From: Candidatus Bathyarchaeota archaeon
GTDB taxonomy: Archaea > Thermoproteota > Bathyarchaeia > 40CM-2-53-6
Reading direction: 5' to 3'
Length of the DNA stretch: 64,000 nucleotides
Assembly (NCBI GenBank): GCA_005888745.1
Contig: VBBS01000028.1
Span: 50,375 to 114,374 of the forward strand
The stretch's first letter is position 1; every line of letters starts with the position of its first letter. Both the position numbers and the translations under genes were made by a program. Below, piece after piece: positions 33,825 to 43,377 of the stretch. The notes below the pieces were generated by a model. It did not search any database, was not told the DNA's origin, and saw only the letters and a program-made list of their open reading frames with translations.

Positions 33825-34382
33825 TCAGTTCGGGAGTGTCTTCAGCAGACGTGCTGTCCGCCTCTTGAGGTCGTTCTTCGTATCCTCGTTCTCAACAACT
33901 CGATCTGCAATCGCGATCAGTTTTCCAACCCCGACTTTCAGTTCTCTCTCGTCGCGCTCTAGAAAGTCGGCCCAGTTTCTTGGACGGTCAGACCTTCCCC
34001 TCTTTAGCAGTCGTTGGAACCGGCTCTTCGGAGAGGCGTGAATAGCGATGGTGAAGACCTTGTATTTCTTGTTCAGCTCTTCGATCTCCTCGATGTTCCT
34101 AGCACCCTCATAAACGAAAATACTTCCATCGATCTTGTCGATAAGCGGAGCCAACCGTTTGGCAACAGCGCCCATCCCTTCCTCCTCCCTGATCTTCAAC
34201 ATTATCCTCCCGATGTTCTTCCTACTAGGTGCCAAGTTCTGTCGCTTCGCCTCGGCCCTGATAATATCCCCGGATACGAATACGGGGACTCTATGTTTCG
34301 CCGCAACACTAGACGCTAGGCTCTTGCCGGCCCCCGGCATTCCCACGATTACAATAACTGTCTTCGACTTCGTTTTGTCCAT
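33825..34382 (-). CDS. UPF0200 family P-loop kinase-like protein
   Basis: 185 residues. The Walker A motif is GMPGAGKSLAS at residues 13-23, and the rest resembles dephospho-CoA kinase/adenylate kinase-like enzymes (VSGDIIRAEA; a FVYEGARNIEEIEEL strand with an acidic residue; SRFQRLLKRGRSDRPRNWADFLERDERE lid region). Substrate unknown. It is first in a two-gene unit with UPF0201. It diverges from thpR, with 47 bp between the start codons. Confidence 0.85.
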   Translation of the reverse strand: MDKTKSKTVIVIVGMPGAGKSLASSVAAKHRVPVFVSGDIIRAEAKRQNLAPSRKNIGRIMLKIREEEGMGAVAKRLAPLIDKIDGSIFVYEGARNIEEIEELNKKYKVFTIAIHASPKSRFQRLLKRGRSDRPRNWADFLERDERELKVGVGKLIAIADRVVENEDTKNDLKRRTARLLKTLPN

Positions 34383-34429
34383 GCAGGTCTATGCGCATCT
34401 TTGCGAAGAGAGTGTTATAGCTCTTAAAA

Positions 34430-35032
34430 ATGGACCAGAGTATCCGTAACAAGGATTTGTCAGAGGACCAGGCCCGAAGCTTCATCTCGATAGACCTCGA
34501 AGATCGGCAAGTTCTATCCCGCATAGCTTCGATCTTGTCCTCGTTACAGGCGCTAGGCGGAGATTTGAAACCCGTCGAGGAAGAGAATGTTCATCTCACC
34601 TTGAAATTTCTAGGAAACGTTTCCACGGCTCGACTTGCCGAGGTCAAGTCCTCCCTCAAGCAGCTCACGTTTCCATCGTTCACCGCTGAGATCAGGGGAG
34701 CAGGCGCCTTCCCGAATCTCAAACACATGAACGTAATCTGGGTTGGAGTGAACGAGGGCTGGACTCAAGTTGAACAAATCTACGAGCAGGTCGAGAAGCT
34801 ATTGTCCGGCATTGGTTTCAGGCGGGAAAACCGCCCCTTCAGTCCCCATATCACGATAGCCCGGGTCCGGTCAGGCCGAAAGAGGGACGAGATCGCTAAT
34901 TTCCTTCAGCATCTAAGCGACGAGAGTTTCGGCACCATCACCGTAGACAAAGTTCGCCTCAAAAAGAGCATCCTCTCGAGTTCCGGCCCGAAATACTCGA
35001 CCTTACTGGAAGTTCCCCCGCAGCCACTATAA
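34430..35032 (+). CDS. thpR: RNA 2',3'-cyclic phosphodiesterase (2'-5' RNA ligase family)
   Basis: 200 residues. The two catalytic HxTx motifs are HLTL (in EENVHLTLKFLG) and HITI (in FSPHITIARVRSGRK). RSFISIDLEDRQVLSRI begins the family part, so the first 15 residues may be an extension. The family hydrolyses 2',3'-cyclic phosphates of RNA and can ligate tRNA halves in vitro. The gene is followed 52 bp later by the CCA-adding enzyme, its usual archaeal neighbour. Confidence 0.9.
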   Translation: MDQSIRNKDLSEDQARSFISIDLEDRQVLSRIASILSSLQALGGDLKPVEEENVHLTLKFLGNVSTARLAEVKSSLKQLTFPSFTAEIRGAGAFPNLKHMNVIWVGVNEGWTQVEQIYEQVEKLLSGIGFRRENRPFSPHITIARVRSGRKRDEIANFLQHLSDESFGTITVDKVRLKKSILSSSGPKYSTLLEVPPQPL

Positions 35033-35084
35033 GCAATCAATCGATCCACTTTCAAATACTAACTCGTTATGTGGAGCCAGTGTG

Positions 35085-36503
35085 ATGCCGAATTCCATTC
35101 AAACCGTCTTGGGCCAGGTTGCAAGGAAGGTCGTTCCCAGCGTGGCTGAAAGGGAACGAATGTCTCAGTTAGCTGAGAGACTGAAGGGCCAAGTTCAGAC
35201 TATACTTGACAAAGCTGGATTCGGTGGCATGGTCTCGATCCAAGGGTCCTTCGCCCGGGACACCTGGTTGAGTGGCGAGGCCGACTTGGATATCTTTGCC
35301 GGCTTTCCTCCCACAATGGATAGGAAGGAATGGACCGAGAAGGTCCTCCCCGCGATTCGAAAGGGGATCGATGCTAAGACAATCGATCGATATGCGGAGC
35401 ATCCGTTTCTGGAATTCCACATTGACAACATCCGTGTCAATGTCGTTCCCTGCTATTCGGTGGAAAAGGGCGATTGGAAAAGCGCAACCGACAGGACACC
35501 ATACCATACCGAGTACATGAAAGCGCATCTGACGAAAGAAATGCGTCTCGAGGCTCGGCTCCTAAAACGGTTCATGAAAGGAATCCGATCCTACGGCGCC
35601 GAGATCAGAGTTGGAGGGTTCAGCGGAATGCTTGTCGAAACCCTGATCCTACACTACCGATCGTTTCTAGAGACAATAGTGCAAGCTTCGAAATGGAAGC
35701 CCATCATCATTCTGGACATCGAAAAGGCCATTGGTGGTCAAGATTCTAGAGCTGGAGGGTTCGGCTCCCCATTGGTCGTAATAGACCCGATAGACCCGAA
35801 TCGAAACTTGGCGGCCGCAGTCAGAGATGACAAGCTATGGGGATTCGTGGCTGCTTCAAGACAACTACAGAAGCATCCCGGCACATGGTACTTCTTCCCC
35901 CCGAAGTTCAGGCCAAAAACCAGAGCCCAGTTTTCCAAACTCTTGCAGCATCAAAATAGAGATGTTGTAGCCATTTCTTTCGAGCATGCGCCGATCGTGC
36001 CTGACGTTCTTTGGGGACAGCTATTGAAAATCGAGAAATCGATAACAGAGCTTATGACACGACAAGATTTCCATTCCACCCGGTCGACCGTCTGGAGTGA
36101 CGAAGCCCGATCAAGTGCAATCCTTATCGAGCTAGACACTTCGATCCTACCCGAAGTTCAGTTGCGCGAGGGTCCTCCCGTTTCGAAGATGGACGACAGC
36201 CAGGGATTCTTAGATCGCCACCTAGATGCGAGAGATACAGTTCGCGGTCCTTGGATTGAGGCGGATCGGTGGGTCGTTGACAAAGAACGAAGAATCCTCA
36301 GCGTCGAACAACTCGTCACGGCCGCTCTCAAAGATCCGAAGCTTGGGTTGACGGTCCCTGACCAATTGAACACCTCTTTTCGTCAGAACGTGAGGTTTCT
36401 CGAGAACAGGAGGATTCGGGCGTTGCTTGGGCGAGAAGGTTTTGGCCAGGTGTTGTCAGAGTTTTTGGCGGCGAAGCCGGGTTGGCTCAAAACCCATCAC
36501 TAG
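35085..36503 (+). CDS. cca: CCA tRNA nucleotidyltransferase, archaeal class I
   Basis: About 472 residues (ATG 35085; GTG 35082 immediately before). The nucleotidyltransferase signature GSFARDTWLSGEADLDIF carries the DxD metal pair, and FHIDNIRVNVVPCY adds the third carboxylate strand. The mid region YMKAHLTKEMRLEARLLKRFMKGIRSYGAEIRVGGFSGMLVE, in pieces, and an ALLGREGFGQVLSEF C-terminus are as in archaeal enzymes. It adds CCA to tRNA 3' ends without a template. It overlaps the kinase gene by 22 bp. Confidence 0.93.
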   Translation: MPNSIQTVLGQVARKVVPSVAERERMSQLAERLKGQVQTILDKAGFGGMVSIQGSFARDTWLSGEADLDIFAGFPPTMDRKEWTEKVLPAIRKGIDAKTIDRYAEHPFLEFHIDNIRVNVVPCYSVEKGDWKSATDRTPYHTEYMKAHLTKEMRLEARLLKRFMKGIRSYGAEIRVGGFSGMLVETLILHYRSFLETIVQASKWKPIIILDIEKAIGGQDSRAGGFGSPLVVIDPIDPNRNLAAAVRDDKLWGFVAASRQLQKHPGTWYFFPPKFRPKTRAQFSKLLQHQNRDVVAISFEHAPIVPDVLWGQLLKIEKSITELMTRQDFHSTRSTVWSDEARSSAILIELDTSILPEVQLREGPPVSKMDDSQGFLDRHLDARDTVRGPWIEADRWVVDKERRILSVEQLVTAALKDPKLGLTVPDQLNTSFRQNVRFLENRRIRALLGREGFGQVLSEFLAAKPGWLKTHH

Positions 36504-37255
36504 CACCGTTATCATCTCTAGCAAATCCGCCCTACAATCGCCTGGTAGCATATCCTAATGGTGACCCTGATGAGGTCGAGGTCAGAATTCGCCAACTGCA
36601 TCAACTGGAGATAACCGCGCTAGACTTCCAGGGCCGGCTGAAAACTGATCGTCTATCCGTCCTTGGTAAGGGAGTCGTTGGAATTGTGGTCTTGGGCGTC
36701 AGAGGCAACCGACGAATCGCTGTCAAGATTCGACGGGTTGACGCCCGTCGTGCAAGCTTGATTCACGAGGCCGAGCACCTCAAGTCCGCAAATTCGATTG
36801 GTGTGGGACCCAAGTGCCTCGGAGGAACCGCCGATGTACTGGCGATGGAGTTCGTCGAAGGCTTGTCCCTCCCACTATGGCTGGAGAGCCTTAAGGGCAA
36901 GGGGCGAAAAGCCCGGGTCCGGGGTGTGCTGAAACCCCTGCTCCAACAGTGCGTCAGAATGGATGCTTATGGGCTCGATCATGGAGAACTCAGCCGGGCC
37001 CACAAGAATGTGATCGTGTCGAATAATGATAGTGCTCGGATTCTGGATTTTGAAAGTGCCAGCGTCATGAGACGACCCAGCAATTTCACCTCTCTAACCC
37101 AGTACTTGTTTCTGGGCGGAAGCATCGCCAAGAAAATGGTCAAGGTGTTGGGACCAGTGAATAGAGACGAGCTTTTGAAGTGTCTGAGAGACTATAAAGC
37201 CGGCGGATGGAAAGACGCCTTCGAGGAAGCAACCAGAGTACTAGGGTTGAAATAA
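36482..37255 (+). CDS. Predicted Ser/Thr kinase-like protein, COG2112 type
   Basis: 257 residues from TTG 36482. A Gly-rich-loop-like LGKGVVGIVVLGV is followed by RIAVKIRRVDA (the VAIK-like Lys). Later AYGLDHGELSRAHKNVIVSNN stands at the HRD loop position and ARILDFESAS at the DFG position. This matches the archaeal COG2112 kinase group related to RIO/Bud32. It overlaps the end of cca by 22 bp, so translation is coupled and a role in tRNA or ribosome biology is possible. Confidence 0.75.
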   Translation: MAQNPSLAPLSSLANPPYNRLVAYPNGDPDEVEVRIRQLHQLEITALDFQGRLKTDRLSVLGKGVVGIVVLGVRGNRRIAVKIRRVDARRASLIHEAEHLKSANSIGVGPKCLGGTADVLAMEFVEGLSLPLWLESLKGKGRKARVRGVLKPLLQQCVRMDAYGLDHGELSRAHKNVIVSNNDSARILDFESASVMRRPSNFTSLTQYLFLGGSIAKKMVKVLGPVNRDELLKCLRDYKAGGWKDAFEEATRVLGLK

Positions 37256-37264
37256 CATTCGGAA

Positions 37265-38110
37265 TTAGGCTGTCTTTTTGTCAATGACGCCGAGCCGTCT
37301 AGCCCGATTCTCAGCGTACCTGAACGCAAGAAGGCCCAATGCCAGGACGATGATGCCTCCGAGGATTGCCAGTCCGAGATAGGAGAAGTAGGAGTACATG
37401 TCTCCGTAGATCATCGCCTGTCGAGACGCTCTCATGAATTCGGTAAATGGCAGCACGTTTGCCACGTCTGATACTGGGTGTGGAAGGGAGGACACAGGGA
37501 AGAGGGCTTCTGAGAAAACCATCAAGAGTCCTGCGACGTATGTCGGGAGAGCCCATTCGAACTTTGTCGCGAACAACGCGTAGGCGCTGAGCAGGAGTCC
37601 AAGTCCAAGGGCGGCGAATATGTTCACCACCATTGCCAGAAAAAGCAGGCTGATAGAAACGGGGGTCACGATGAAGGGTATGTTAGTGTGGAATACTGAC
37701 GAAAGAATGTAGAAGGATAAGATGAGAGATACGATAACCGTCAGTGTCGATGTGACGAAAGACGCAAGGGTCCTCCCTGTCAAGTAAGGTAGTGATGAGT
37801 GTGGAGAGATGTAGACTTGCGGGAACACATAGGTCCACTTTCCCTCTGCTATTGCTAGTGTAGGGACCCAGGAGTAGGCTGCGACGTGTGCGTAGAGAGC
37901 GGCACCGATTAGGATGAAGGCGAGCAGACTCGGGTTGAAACTTGGCGGGACATTGTTGATGGAGCCAACGTAGTAGACTGTCGATGCGGCGATCACGCTG
38001 GCGAGAGGTCCCACAGTCCTGAGGGTAAATCCCACGAGTGGGTTCGTCCAATTGAATTCTCTGTACCATCCAACTCGTACTGAAGCGACCATGGCTCTGA
38101 GGCTGCTCAT
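37265..38110 (-). CDS. ABC-2 type transporter permease (second)
   Basis: 281 residues with six membrane segments, ending in a basic tail RYAENRARRLGVIDKKTA. The pattern is that of ABC-2 exporters (LIGAALYAHVAAYSWVPTLAIAEGKWTYVFPQVYISP; SYFSYLGLAILGGIIVLALGLLAFRYAE). It overlaps the preceding permease gene by 4 bp. Together with the ATPase it would form an efflux system; the substrate is unknown. Confidence 0.82.
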   Translation of the reverse strand: MSSLRAMVASVRVGWYREFNWTNPLVGFTLRTVGPLASVIAASTVYYVGSINNVPPSFNPSLLAFILIGAALYAHVAAYSWVPTLAIAEGKWTYVFPQVYISPHSSLPYLTGRTLASFVTSTLTVIVSLILSFYILSSVFHTNIPFIVTPVSISLLFLAMVVNIFAALGLGLLLSAYALFATKFEWALPTYVAGLLMVFSEALFPVSSLPHPVSDVANVLPFTEFMRASRQAMIYGDMYSYFSYLGLAILGGIIVLALGLLAFRYAENRARRLGVIDKKTA

Positions 38111-38928
38111 CTTTGTCTCACCGCAATTGTGCCTGTTCTTCTGCCCTTGTTTTCAAGGAACTTTAGTGCCTTAGATGACGCGAAGAGGAGAGCCACTCCC
38201 ATGACGGCGAGAGCCAACAGCTCGAGGTCAAGGTAAAACTCTCCGAATCCCTGGCCGAAAAACAGCGTTCTTCTTAGCGCATCCATACCCAGTGTGAGAG
38301 GAATGAGTGATGCTCCCGCCTGAACTGCAAGGGGAAACGGAGATAACCCTCCTGTCGAGGGGAAGTAGACCCCGGAAATCAGGGATACTGGCTCGTGGAG
38401 GGCTTCGTTTACGGAATCTGCCTCTCTACCGTATGCGAGGTAGAGTGAGGACAGTGCCATTCCCATGGCATAGAGTGACGCGAGAGTCAGAGCGAAGACT
38501 GAGATTACTGCGGGCCAGACTGCGTTGATTGGCGGATGGAAGATCGCCCAGCCGAGAAGCGCGACCATAGCTGCTGAGGGCGCGGTTCCCAGAATCCCGC
38601 CGAGTGACATGCCGACCAGTATCGCTGAGATTGGCGCGGGGGAGCTGATGTAGATTTCGAAGAGTCCTACTTGTTTGTCCCAGTTGAATTGGCTAGCCAT
38701 CGACCATAGGACGTTCCCCCAAAATGAGATCATTACTCCGCCAAGGATTGCGAATCCCGTGAATGAGTTTAGCCCGTAAGCTCTGTAAACCATCGTGAGG
38801 GAGAACGAAGTGAAGAATGGGAATCCAATGTTGACCGCTACCCAGAGTGGTTCCCCGTAGATGCTCTTCGCTCGGACCCATAATCGGGCGTATGCGGTTC
38901 TGAGCCATGGGTTACTGGGAAGCCTCAT
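38107..38928 (-). CDS. ABC-2 type transporter permease (first)
   Basis: 273 residues, six membrane segments, related to but different from the next permease. Typical parts are FAILGGVMISFWGNVLWSMASQFNWDKQVGLFEIYISSPAPISAILVG and EPVSLISGVYFPSTGGLSPFPLAVQAGASLIPLTLGMDALR, quoted in pieces, the latter being the ABC-2 signature before the last helices. It overlaps the ATPase gene by 17 bp and the second permease by 4 bp, so all three are one operon. Confidence 0.82.
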   Translation of the reverse strand: MRLPSNPWLRTAYARLWVRAKSIYGEPLWVAVNIGFPFFTSFSLTMVYRAYGLNSFTGFAILGGVMISFWGNVLWSMASQFNWDKQVGLFEIYISSPAPISAILVGMSLGGILGTAPSAAMVALLGWAIFHPPINAVWPAVISVFALTLASLYAMGMALSSLYLAYGREADSVNEALHEPVSLISGVYFPSTGGLSPFPLAVQAGASLIPLTLGMDALRRTLFFGQGFGEFYLDLELLALAVMGVALLFASSKALKFLENKGRRTGTIAVRQR

Positions 38929-39919
38929 GTTCTCTCTCCCTGAACCCGCGACCTACTAGCGCGACGAAGACTTCCTCTAGTGTTGCCTGCTGTCTCCAGT
39001 TCGATACGACTGTCATTCCTGATTTTCGAACTGAGTCGAGCACGGATTGGGCGGATCCGTCGCCATCCACGACAACTTGAATTCTTGATAACCCTCTCTC
39101 TTCATCTACTGCTGACGTGTAGCCCTTGACTCCGTCAAGTTTCCCAAGTGGTTCAAGGGTTCCCGGAGCCGGAGGCGGTGAGACCTCTAAGACCAGTGAG
39201 GGGGCCCCTAGGGACCTCTTCAAGGCGGCAGGCGTATCGCAAGCCAAAATCTTGCCCTTATCGATAATGGCCACTCGATTGCAGATTGCGTCGACTTCAG
39301 CCATGTTGTGAGTAGCGATCAGGATCGTCCTGCCGTACTCTTTTGCCTGTTTCAGAATGTACTCACGTATGCTCAACGCGGTCATCACGTCGAGACCTAT
39401 CGTTGGCTCATCAAGGAACACGACCTTCGGATCGTTGATGAATGCTCTTACGAGGGTGACTCTCTGCTTGTAGCCGGTGGAGAGTGCGTAGAACTTCCGG
39501 TCGAGATAGTTCTGAAGCCCTAGCATGTCTGATAATTCGTTTATTCGCTTATGCGCCTGCTCGGATGGTATTCCGTAGAGCTGGGAGAAGAACCAGAGGT
39601 TTCCACGGGCGCTGATAAAATCGTAGCCCGCTCTCTCCGCGCCACTGGCCATGTTGATCACGGCCCGAATTTTCTCCGGCTCTTTCTCGACGTCGAAGCC
39701 CATTACTCCTGCTTTTCCGGAGGTCGGTAGGAGGAGTGTGGAAAGTATCCTGATCATAGTCGTTTTTCCCGCTCCGTTTGGGCCGAGAACGCCGAATATC
39801 TCGCCCTTTCGAACTTGCAGATTTACGCCATCGAGCGCTGTGACCTTGCCCTCTTTGCTGTCGAACTCGCGTCTAAGTCCATCTACTTGGACTGTGATCT
39901 CTGTATCGACGCGATTCAT
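38912..39919 (-). CDS. ABC transporter ATP-binding protein (drug/daunorubicin-exporter type)
   Basis: 335 residues from ATG 39919 (the frame is open to 40033). Walker A is GPNGAGKTT, the signature is LSTGYKQRVTLVRAF (STGYK variant of LSGGQ), Walker B is KVVFLDEPTIGLDV, and the H-loop is ATHNMAE. The C-terminal about 100 residues (LEVSPPPAPGTLEPLGKLDGVKGY...ATLEEVFVALVGRG) are the accessory domain usual for this subgroup. It is first of three genes with two ABC-2 permeases; it powers export of an unknown compound. Confidence 0.88.
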   Translation of the reverse strand: MNRVDTEITVQVDGLRREFDSKEGKVTALDGVNLQVRKGEIFGVLGPNGAGKTTMIRILSTLLLPTSGKAGVMGFDVEKEPEKIRAVINMASGAERAGYDFISARGNLWFFSQLYGIPSEQAHKRINELSDMLGLQNYLDRKFYALSTGYKQRVTLVRAFINDPKVVFLDEPTIGLDVMTALSIREYILKQAKEYGRTILIATHNMAEVDAICNRVAIIDKGKILACDTPAALKRSLGAPSLVLEVSPPPAPGTLEPLGKLDGVKGYTSAVDEERGLSRIQVVVDGDGSAQSVLDSVRKSGMTVVSNWRQQATLEEVFVALVGRGFREREHEASQ

Positions 39920-40072
39920 AACGTTCCGTAACCCGGACTGGTCTTCCCGGATTTTCGGGGGGGCATTTAACCGTTCGTCAAGTACGTTCAAATTCTCATC
40001 GAATCGTTGAGTCGCTCGGGTGCGCTTCAGCAAGATAACCGGTCCCGTTCAGATAAAGATTGTTTGAAAGAC

Positions 40073-42937
40073 TCACCAGAAACGTTCTTTCAATGCCTCT
40101 CTTTCGGCCTCCATTATTGCCTCAAAGAAGCTGTTCGTGGGCTTTCGGTGTTTTCGGAGAATGCCCGCCGCCGCTTCGGGGGTCACTCTTCTCCCGGCAA
40201 GCGTGTAGACTGCGAGTCTACCGTACTTGTTGACAAGTTTCGCGGTCTCGTCTGCCCTCGATAAAACGTTCTTTTCCCTCTCAGAGAGATGCGTCCCATT
40301 CTTTGATAAAATCTTCTTCATATCTTCGTCGGATACTGCGAGCGCGGCAAGAGTTCTCGATCCGCACTCTGGACATTCCGGAGAGGCGGGGATGTCCTTT
40401 ACTCGTTTCATCTCAACATACTTCCAGCAGCTTGTACAGACGATCGTCTTTACCTCGTTGAGGATTCTCGCCTTCGCGGACCCGACTAGGATCTGGCCGA
40501 GTTTTTCGGTCGGAATCAAGTCCGTCTTTCGACTGATCCTCTCGAGGCCGATTCTCGCGATCGGCGTCGCTTCTCCTGCTACAGTCTTGACGACCTTAAG
40601 CTGAATCTCATGTCTGGCGATGGATTGCAGAACTTCTTTCGTGTGGGGAATGTCCATGTCCCTTTCCAACGTTTCACGCACAGCCTCGTCCATGATGACT
40701 GTTCCCTCGAAGCTTTTCGCGAGCTGGCGGAGGGTTATGCTGCTGAAATCTGTCCACTTCGAAATCGCACCAAATCTTCTCGCTACATGGACAAGCCTTC
40801 GCTTGAACAATCCTGTTCTCTTCGACGCAGTTATAGCCACCTCGTCCATGTCAATCTCGGAGAGTCGGCGAACCATTTTCACGACGTCGTTTGCATCTAC
40901 TCCGCCAACGGCTTGGAAAACAATTCGGTAGGGATCTTGTTGGATTCCGACGCTCACGCCTGCCTCATCAGATAACAGGTGTCCGATGAGCCGGGCGAGT
41001 GTCCTGTTGACCAGTGTTCCCATATGGGAGTTGACGATGATGAAGTCATCCCACTCCTCAACAGTAAGAAGGTGGTCGTTTGGGACGGGAAGTCCCTTTT
41101 CGTACTGCTCATATGTCTCGGATATTGCTCTTTCTAGCGTCTTAGGGTCTGCAGGATACTCTTGACTGAGTGTCTGGGCTATCTCCGTGATTTTCTGGCC
41201 TGTTTGGTGAAGGTCTCCTACCTTCCGTCTGATCTCTCCGACTTCGCTAGCGACTTTGTGGGGTACAGGTATCTCCTCGCCCACCCAGCTGGGTATGGCT
41301 CCTGTCGGGTCGGAGATCGGTTTGACGAATATCTTGTCCCCTCTGATACTTTGCATCATCCACGGTGTTCCCCGGACTATGAACTTCGTACCGGGTTGGC
41401 CGTATTCGGCTACGAAAGCTTCGTCAAGCACGCCGACGGCCGTGTCTGTCTCCTGTTCGATGACTAGGTATTGTTTCTCGTCAGGTATCATTGAGAGCTT
41501 GTTGAAGTAGTACGTGTAGAGGTCTTTGACTCTCGATGGCCTCATCACCATCTTGTCTTGTTGCGAGACCCAGGCGAGACGTGGAAAACGTGAGTGCATA
41601 TAGTTCGCGACAGATGCCACGTCTTCTTCAGTCAGGTTCCGGTATGGATACGCTTTCGATATCAATTCAACAAGCTCGTTGTAGTACCATTTTCTGTTCT
41701 GTATCAAAAGTCCTGCAAGCTGGTGGCAGAGCGCGTCGAGCGGTTTCTCGGGAACCGACACTTCCTCCAGGTCCTCGCTGAGAGCCCCGCGAGAGATCAC
41801 GAGTGCTTCGAGAGCATCATCCGAGTCGCTCGCAATGATTACCCCATCCGCCATCTTGCCAACGCTATGTCCCGATCGTCCCACTCGCTGGATGAGCCGC
41901 GTCACCTGGTGCGGGCTCATGTACTGGATAACATAGTCTATCCTTCCAACATCAATTCCCAGTTCCAGGCTCGAGGTGGCTACGAGGCCTCTAAGTTCTC
42001 CCCCCTTCAAGCCCCGCTCAGCCGTTATCCTAGATGGCTTAGCCAAGCTTCCATGATGGATCGAGATTGGAAAGTCGATGTCCCAGACCTTGAATCTGCT
42101 TGCTAATATTTCAGCGATCGATCTCGTGTTCGTGAAGAGGATGACTGACTTGTGGTTCTTGATCATCTCCTTCATTATTCGAAGCCTGGCGGCAACCTCT
42201 GGGTGGGTGAATATCCTTGCGGCGAGCTGATGATCTTGTCCGGACGGTTCGGGAAAAAGCATCTCCAGCCGCATTTTTCTAGCCACCGGGATCCGGACGA
42301 TCTCTACCGGACGTTTGCTTCCAACAAGAAATGCTCCGACCTTATCGGGAGATCCTATGGTTGCTGAGAGTCCGATGACTTGGAAGTCTCTCTGTGTGAT
42401 CCACCTGAGCCGCTCAATGGCAATCGCGAGCTGGCTGCCCCTCTTGTCCTCCGCCAGCTCGTGCACCTCATCGATGACTAGGAACCTGACTTCTCGAAGG
42501 TGCCTCCGCATGATACGGCCGGGCAGAAGGGCCTGAAGGGTCTCAGGGGTCGTGATTAGCATGTCAGGCGGACTGCGGGCGTGGGCGACCCTCTCACGGA
42601 CTTCTGTGTCCCCATGTCTCACGGCCACCCTTAGGTCGATCTTTTTTCCCCACCACTCCAGTCGATCCAGAAGGTCCCTGTTCAGAGCACGTAGCGGGGT
42701 CATGTAGAGAATTTTGACTCCTGGGCCTCTATCCATACTCATCAAGAACCGGGTGAATACTGGAAGGATTGCGGATTCGGTCTTTCCGCTTGCCGTTGGC
42801 GATATTAGAAGGACATTTTTTCCTTCGAGGATCGGGGGAATGGCCCTTTCTTGGGCTTCAGTTGGTTTCTCGAATCCTCTTTCCTTCACAGCTTCCGCTA
42901 GGGGTTTCGGGAGAAGGTCAAAGACCGTTGAAGACAA
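40073..42937 (-). CDS. lhr: Lhr-family DEVH superfamily 2 helicase
   Basis: 954 residues. RecA domains carry LISPTASGKTESAILP (motif I), LVIDEVHELAEDKRG (motif II with the Lhr-type extension), SATIGSP, and QRVGRSGHSVGKMADGVII (motif VI). The C-terminal part holds the Lhr winged-helix/beta-barrel region (TKFIVRGTPWMMQSIRGDKIFV) and ends with a Zn-ribbon-like CTSCWKYVE...CPECGSRTLA near residues 830-865. The length is normal for archaeal Lhr-type proteins. They are implicated in DNA repair and RNA metabolism. Its start overlaps a small acidic gene by 40 bp. Confidence 0.9.
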   Translation of the reverse strand: MSSTVFDLLPKPLAEAVKERGFEKPTEAQERAIPPILEGKNVLLISPTASGKTESAILPVFTRFLMSMDRGPGVKILYMTPLRALNRDLLDRLEWWGKKIDLRVAVRHGDTEVRERVAHARSPPDMLITTPETLQALLPGRIMRRHLREVRFLVIDEVHELAEDKRGSQLAIAIERLRWITQRDFQVIGLSATIGSPDKVGAFLVGSKRPVEIVRIPVARKMRLEMLFPEPSGQDHQLAARIFTHPEVAARLRIMKEMIKNHKSVILFTNTRSIAEILASRFKVWDIDFPISIHHGSLAKPSRITAERGLKGGELRGLVATSSLELGIDVGRIDYVIQYMSPHQVTRLIQRVGRSGHSVGKMADGVIIASDSDDALEALVISRGALSEDLEEVSVPEKPLDALCHQLAGLLIQNRKWYYNELVELISKAYPYRNLTEEDVASVANYMHSRFPRLAWVSQQDKMVMRPSRVKDLYTYYFNKLSMIPDEKQYLVIEQETDTAVGVLDEAFVAEYGQPGTKFIVRGTPWMMQSIRGDKIFVKPISDPTGAIPSWVGEEIPVPHKVASEVGEIRRKVGDLHQTGQKITEIAQTLSQEYPADPKTLERAISETYEQYEKGLPVPNDHLLTVEEWDDFIIVNSHMGTLVNRTLARLIGHLLSDEAGVSVGIQQDPYRIVFQAVGGVDANDVVKMVRRLSEIDMDEVAITASKRTGLFKRRLVHVARRFGAISKWTDFSSITLRQLAKSFEGTVIMDEAVRETLERDMDIPHTKEVLQSIARHEIQLKVVKTVAGEATPIARIGLERISRKTDLIPTEKLGQILVGSAKARILNEVKTIVCTSCWKYVEMKRVKDIPASPECPECGSRTLAALAVSDEDMKKILSKNGTHLSEREKNVLSRADETAKLVNKYGRLAVYTLAGRRVTPEAAAGILRKHRKPTNSFFEAIMEAEREALKERFW

Positions 42938-43107
42938 CTGGACAAGCAGGTCCTTGCCTGTTCGATAAAAACCTGAACACAGATGTTGATTGTCTCTTCT
43001 GAAACATGCTCCTCCGACTCGTCCTCAGTCTCCTCCTCCAGCTCTCTATCCTCATCGTCCTCCTCATCATCCTGTCTTCCGTTCGTCTCGTTATCCTCCG
43101 AACTCAT
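42898..43107 (-). CDS. Small very acidic protein
   Basis: 69 residues from ATG 43107. Residues 3-40 are almost entirely Glu, Asp and a few Lys (DDEEDDEDRELEEETEDE in part), followed by VSEETINICVQVFIEQARTCLSSC. It overlaps the Lhr start by 40 bp in another frame, so expression may be coupled. The opposite strand shows only Ser/Leu-rich shadow frames. It has no recognised family; it is possibly a disordered acidic peptide. Confidence 0.4.
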   Translation of the reverse strand: MSSEDNETNGRQDDEEDDEDRELEEETEDESEEHVSEETINICVQVFIEQARTCLSSCLQRSLTFSRNP

Positions 43108-43158
43108 TTTTTTGGGTTCCCAGCTCTCCATTATCATCGGGACATTGTGTCTGCGGGT

Positions 43159-43341
43159 TCAGTGTCCTCTGAGCTTTTCGTTCCTCTCTGCCATTCGTTC
43201 GCCTTCGACCAGTCTAGCGAGGAGCGCCTCTTCCTGCCTCGACAAAGGCAGGTCCCTTTCCACCTTACCCTTAATCGAGTGGAGCTTAGGCTATTCCTCT
43301 CCGAGAGGAATCTTCGAATCATCTATGATCTTGATCGACAT
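43159..43341 (-). pseudogene. Small gene interrupted by in-frame TAG
   Basis: ATG 43341 starts MSIKIIDDSKIPLGEE. A TAG at 43291-43293 interrupts it, then the same frame continues IKGKVERDLPLSRQEEALLARLVEGERMAERNEKLRGH to TGA 43159. The second part looks like genuine helical protein. It is either a single decayed gene or a short protein lacking a normal start. Not recognised. Confidence 0.35.
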
Positions 43342-43377
43342 GTGAGGTCCCCGATATCACCTTGTTCCTCTGCATCC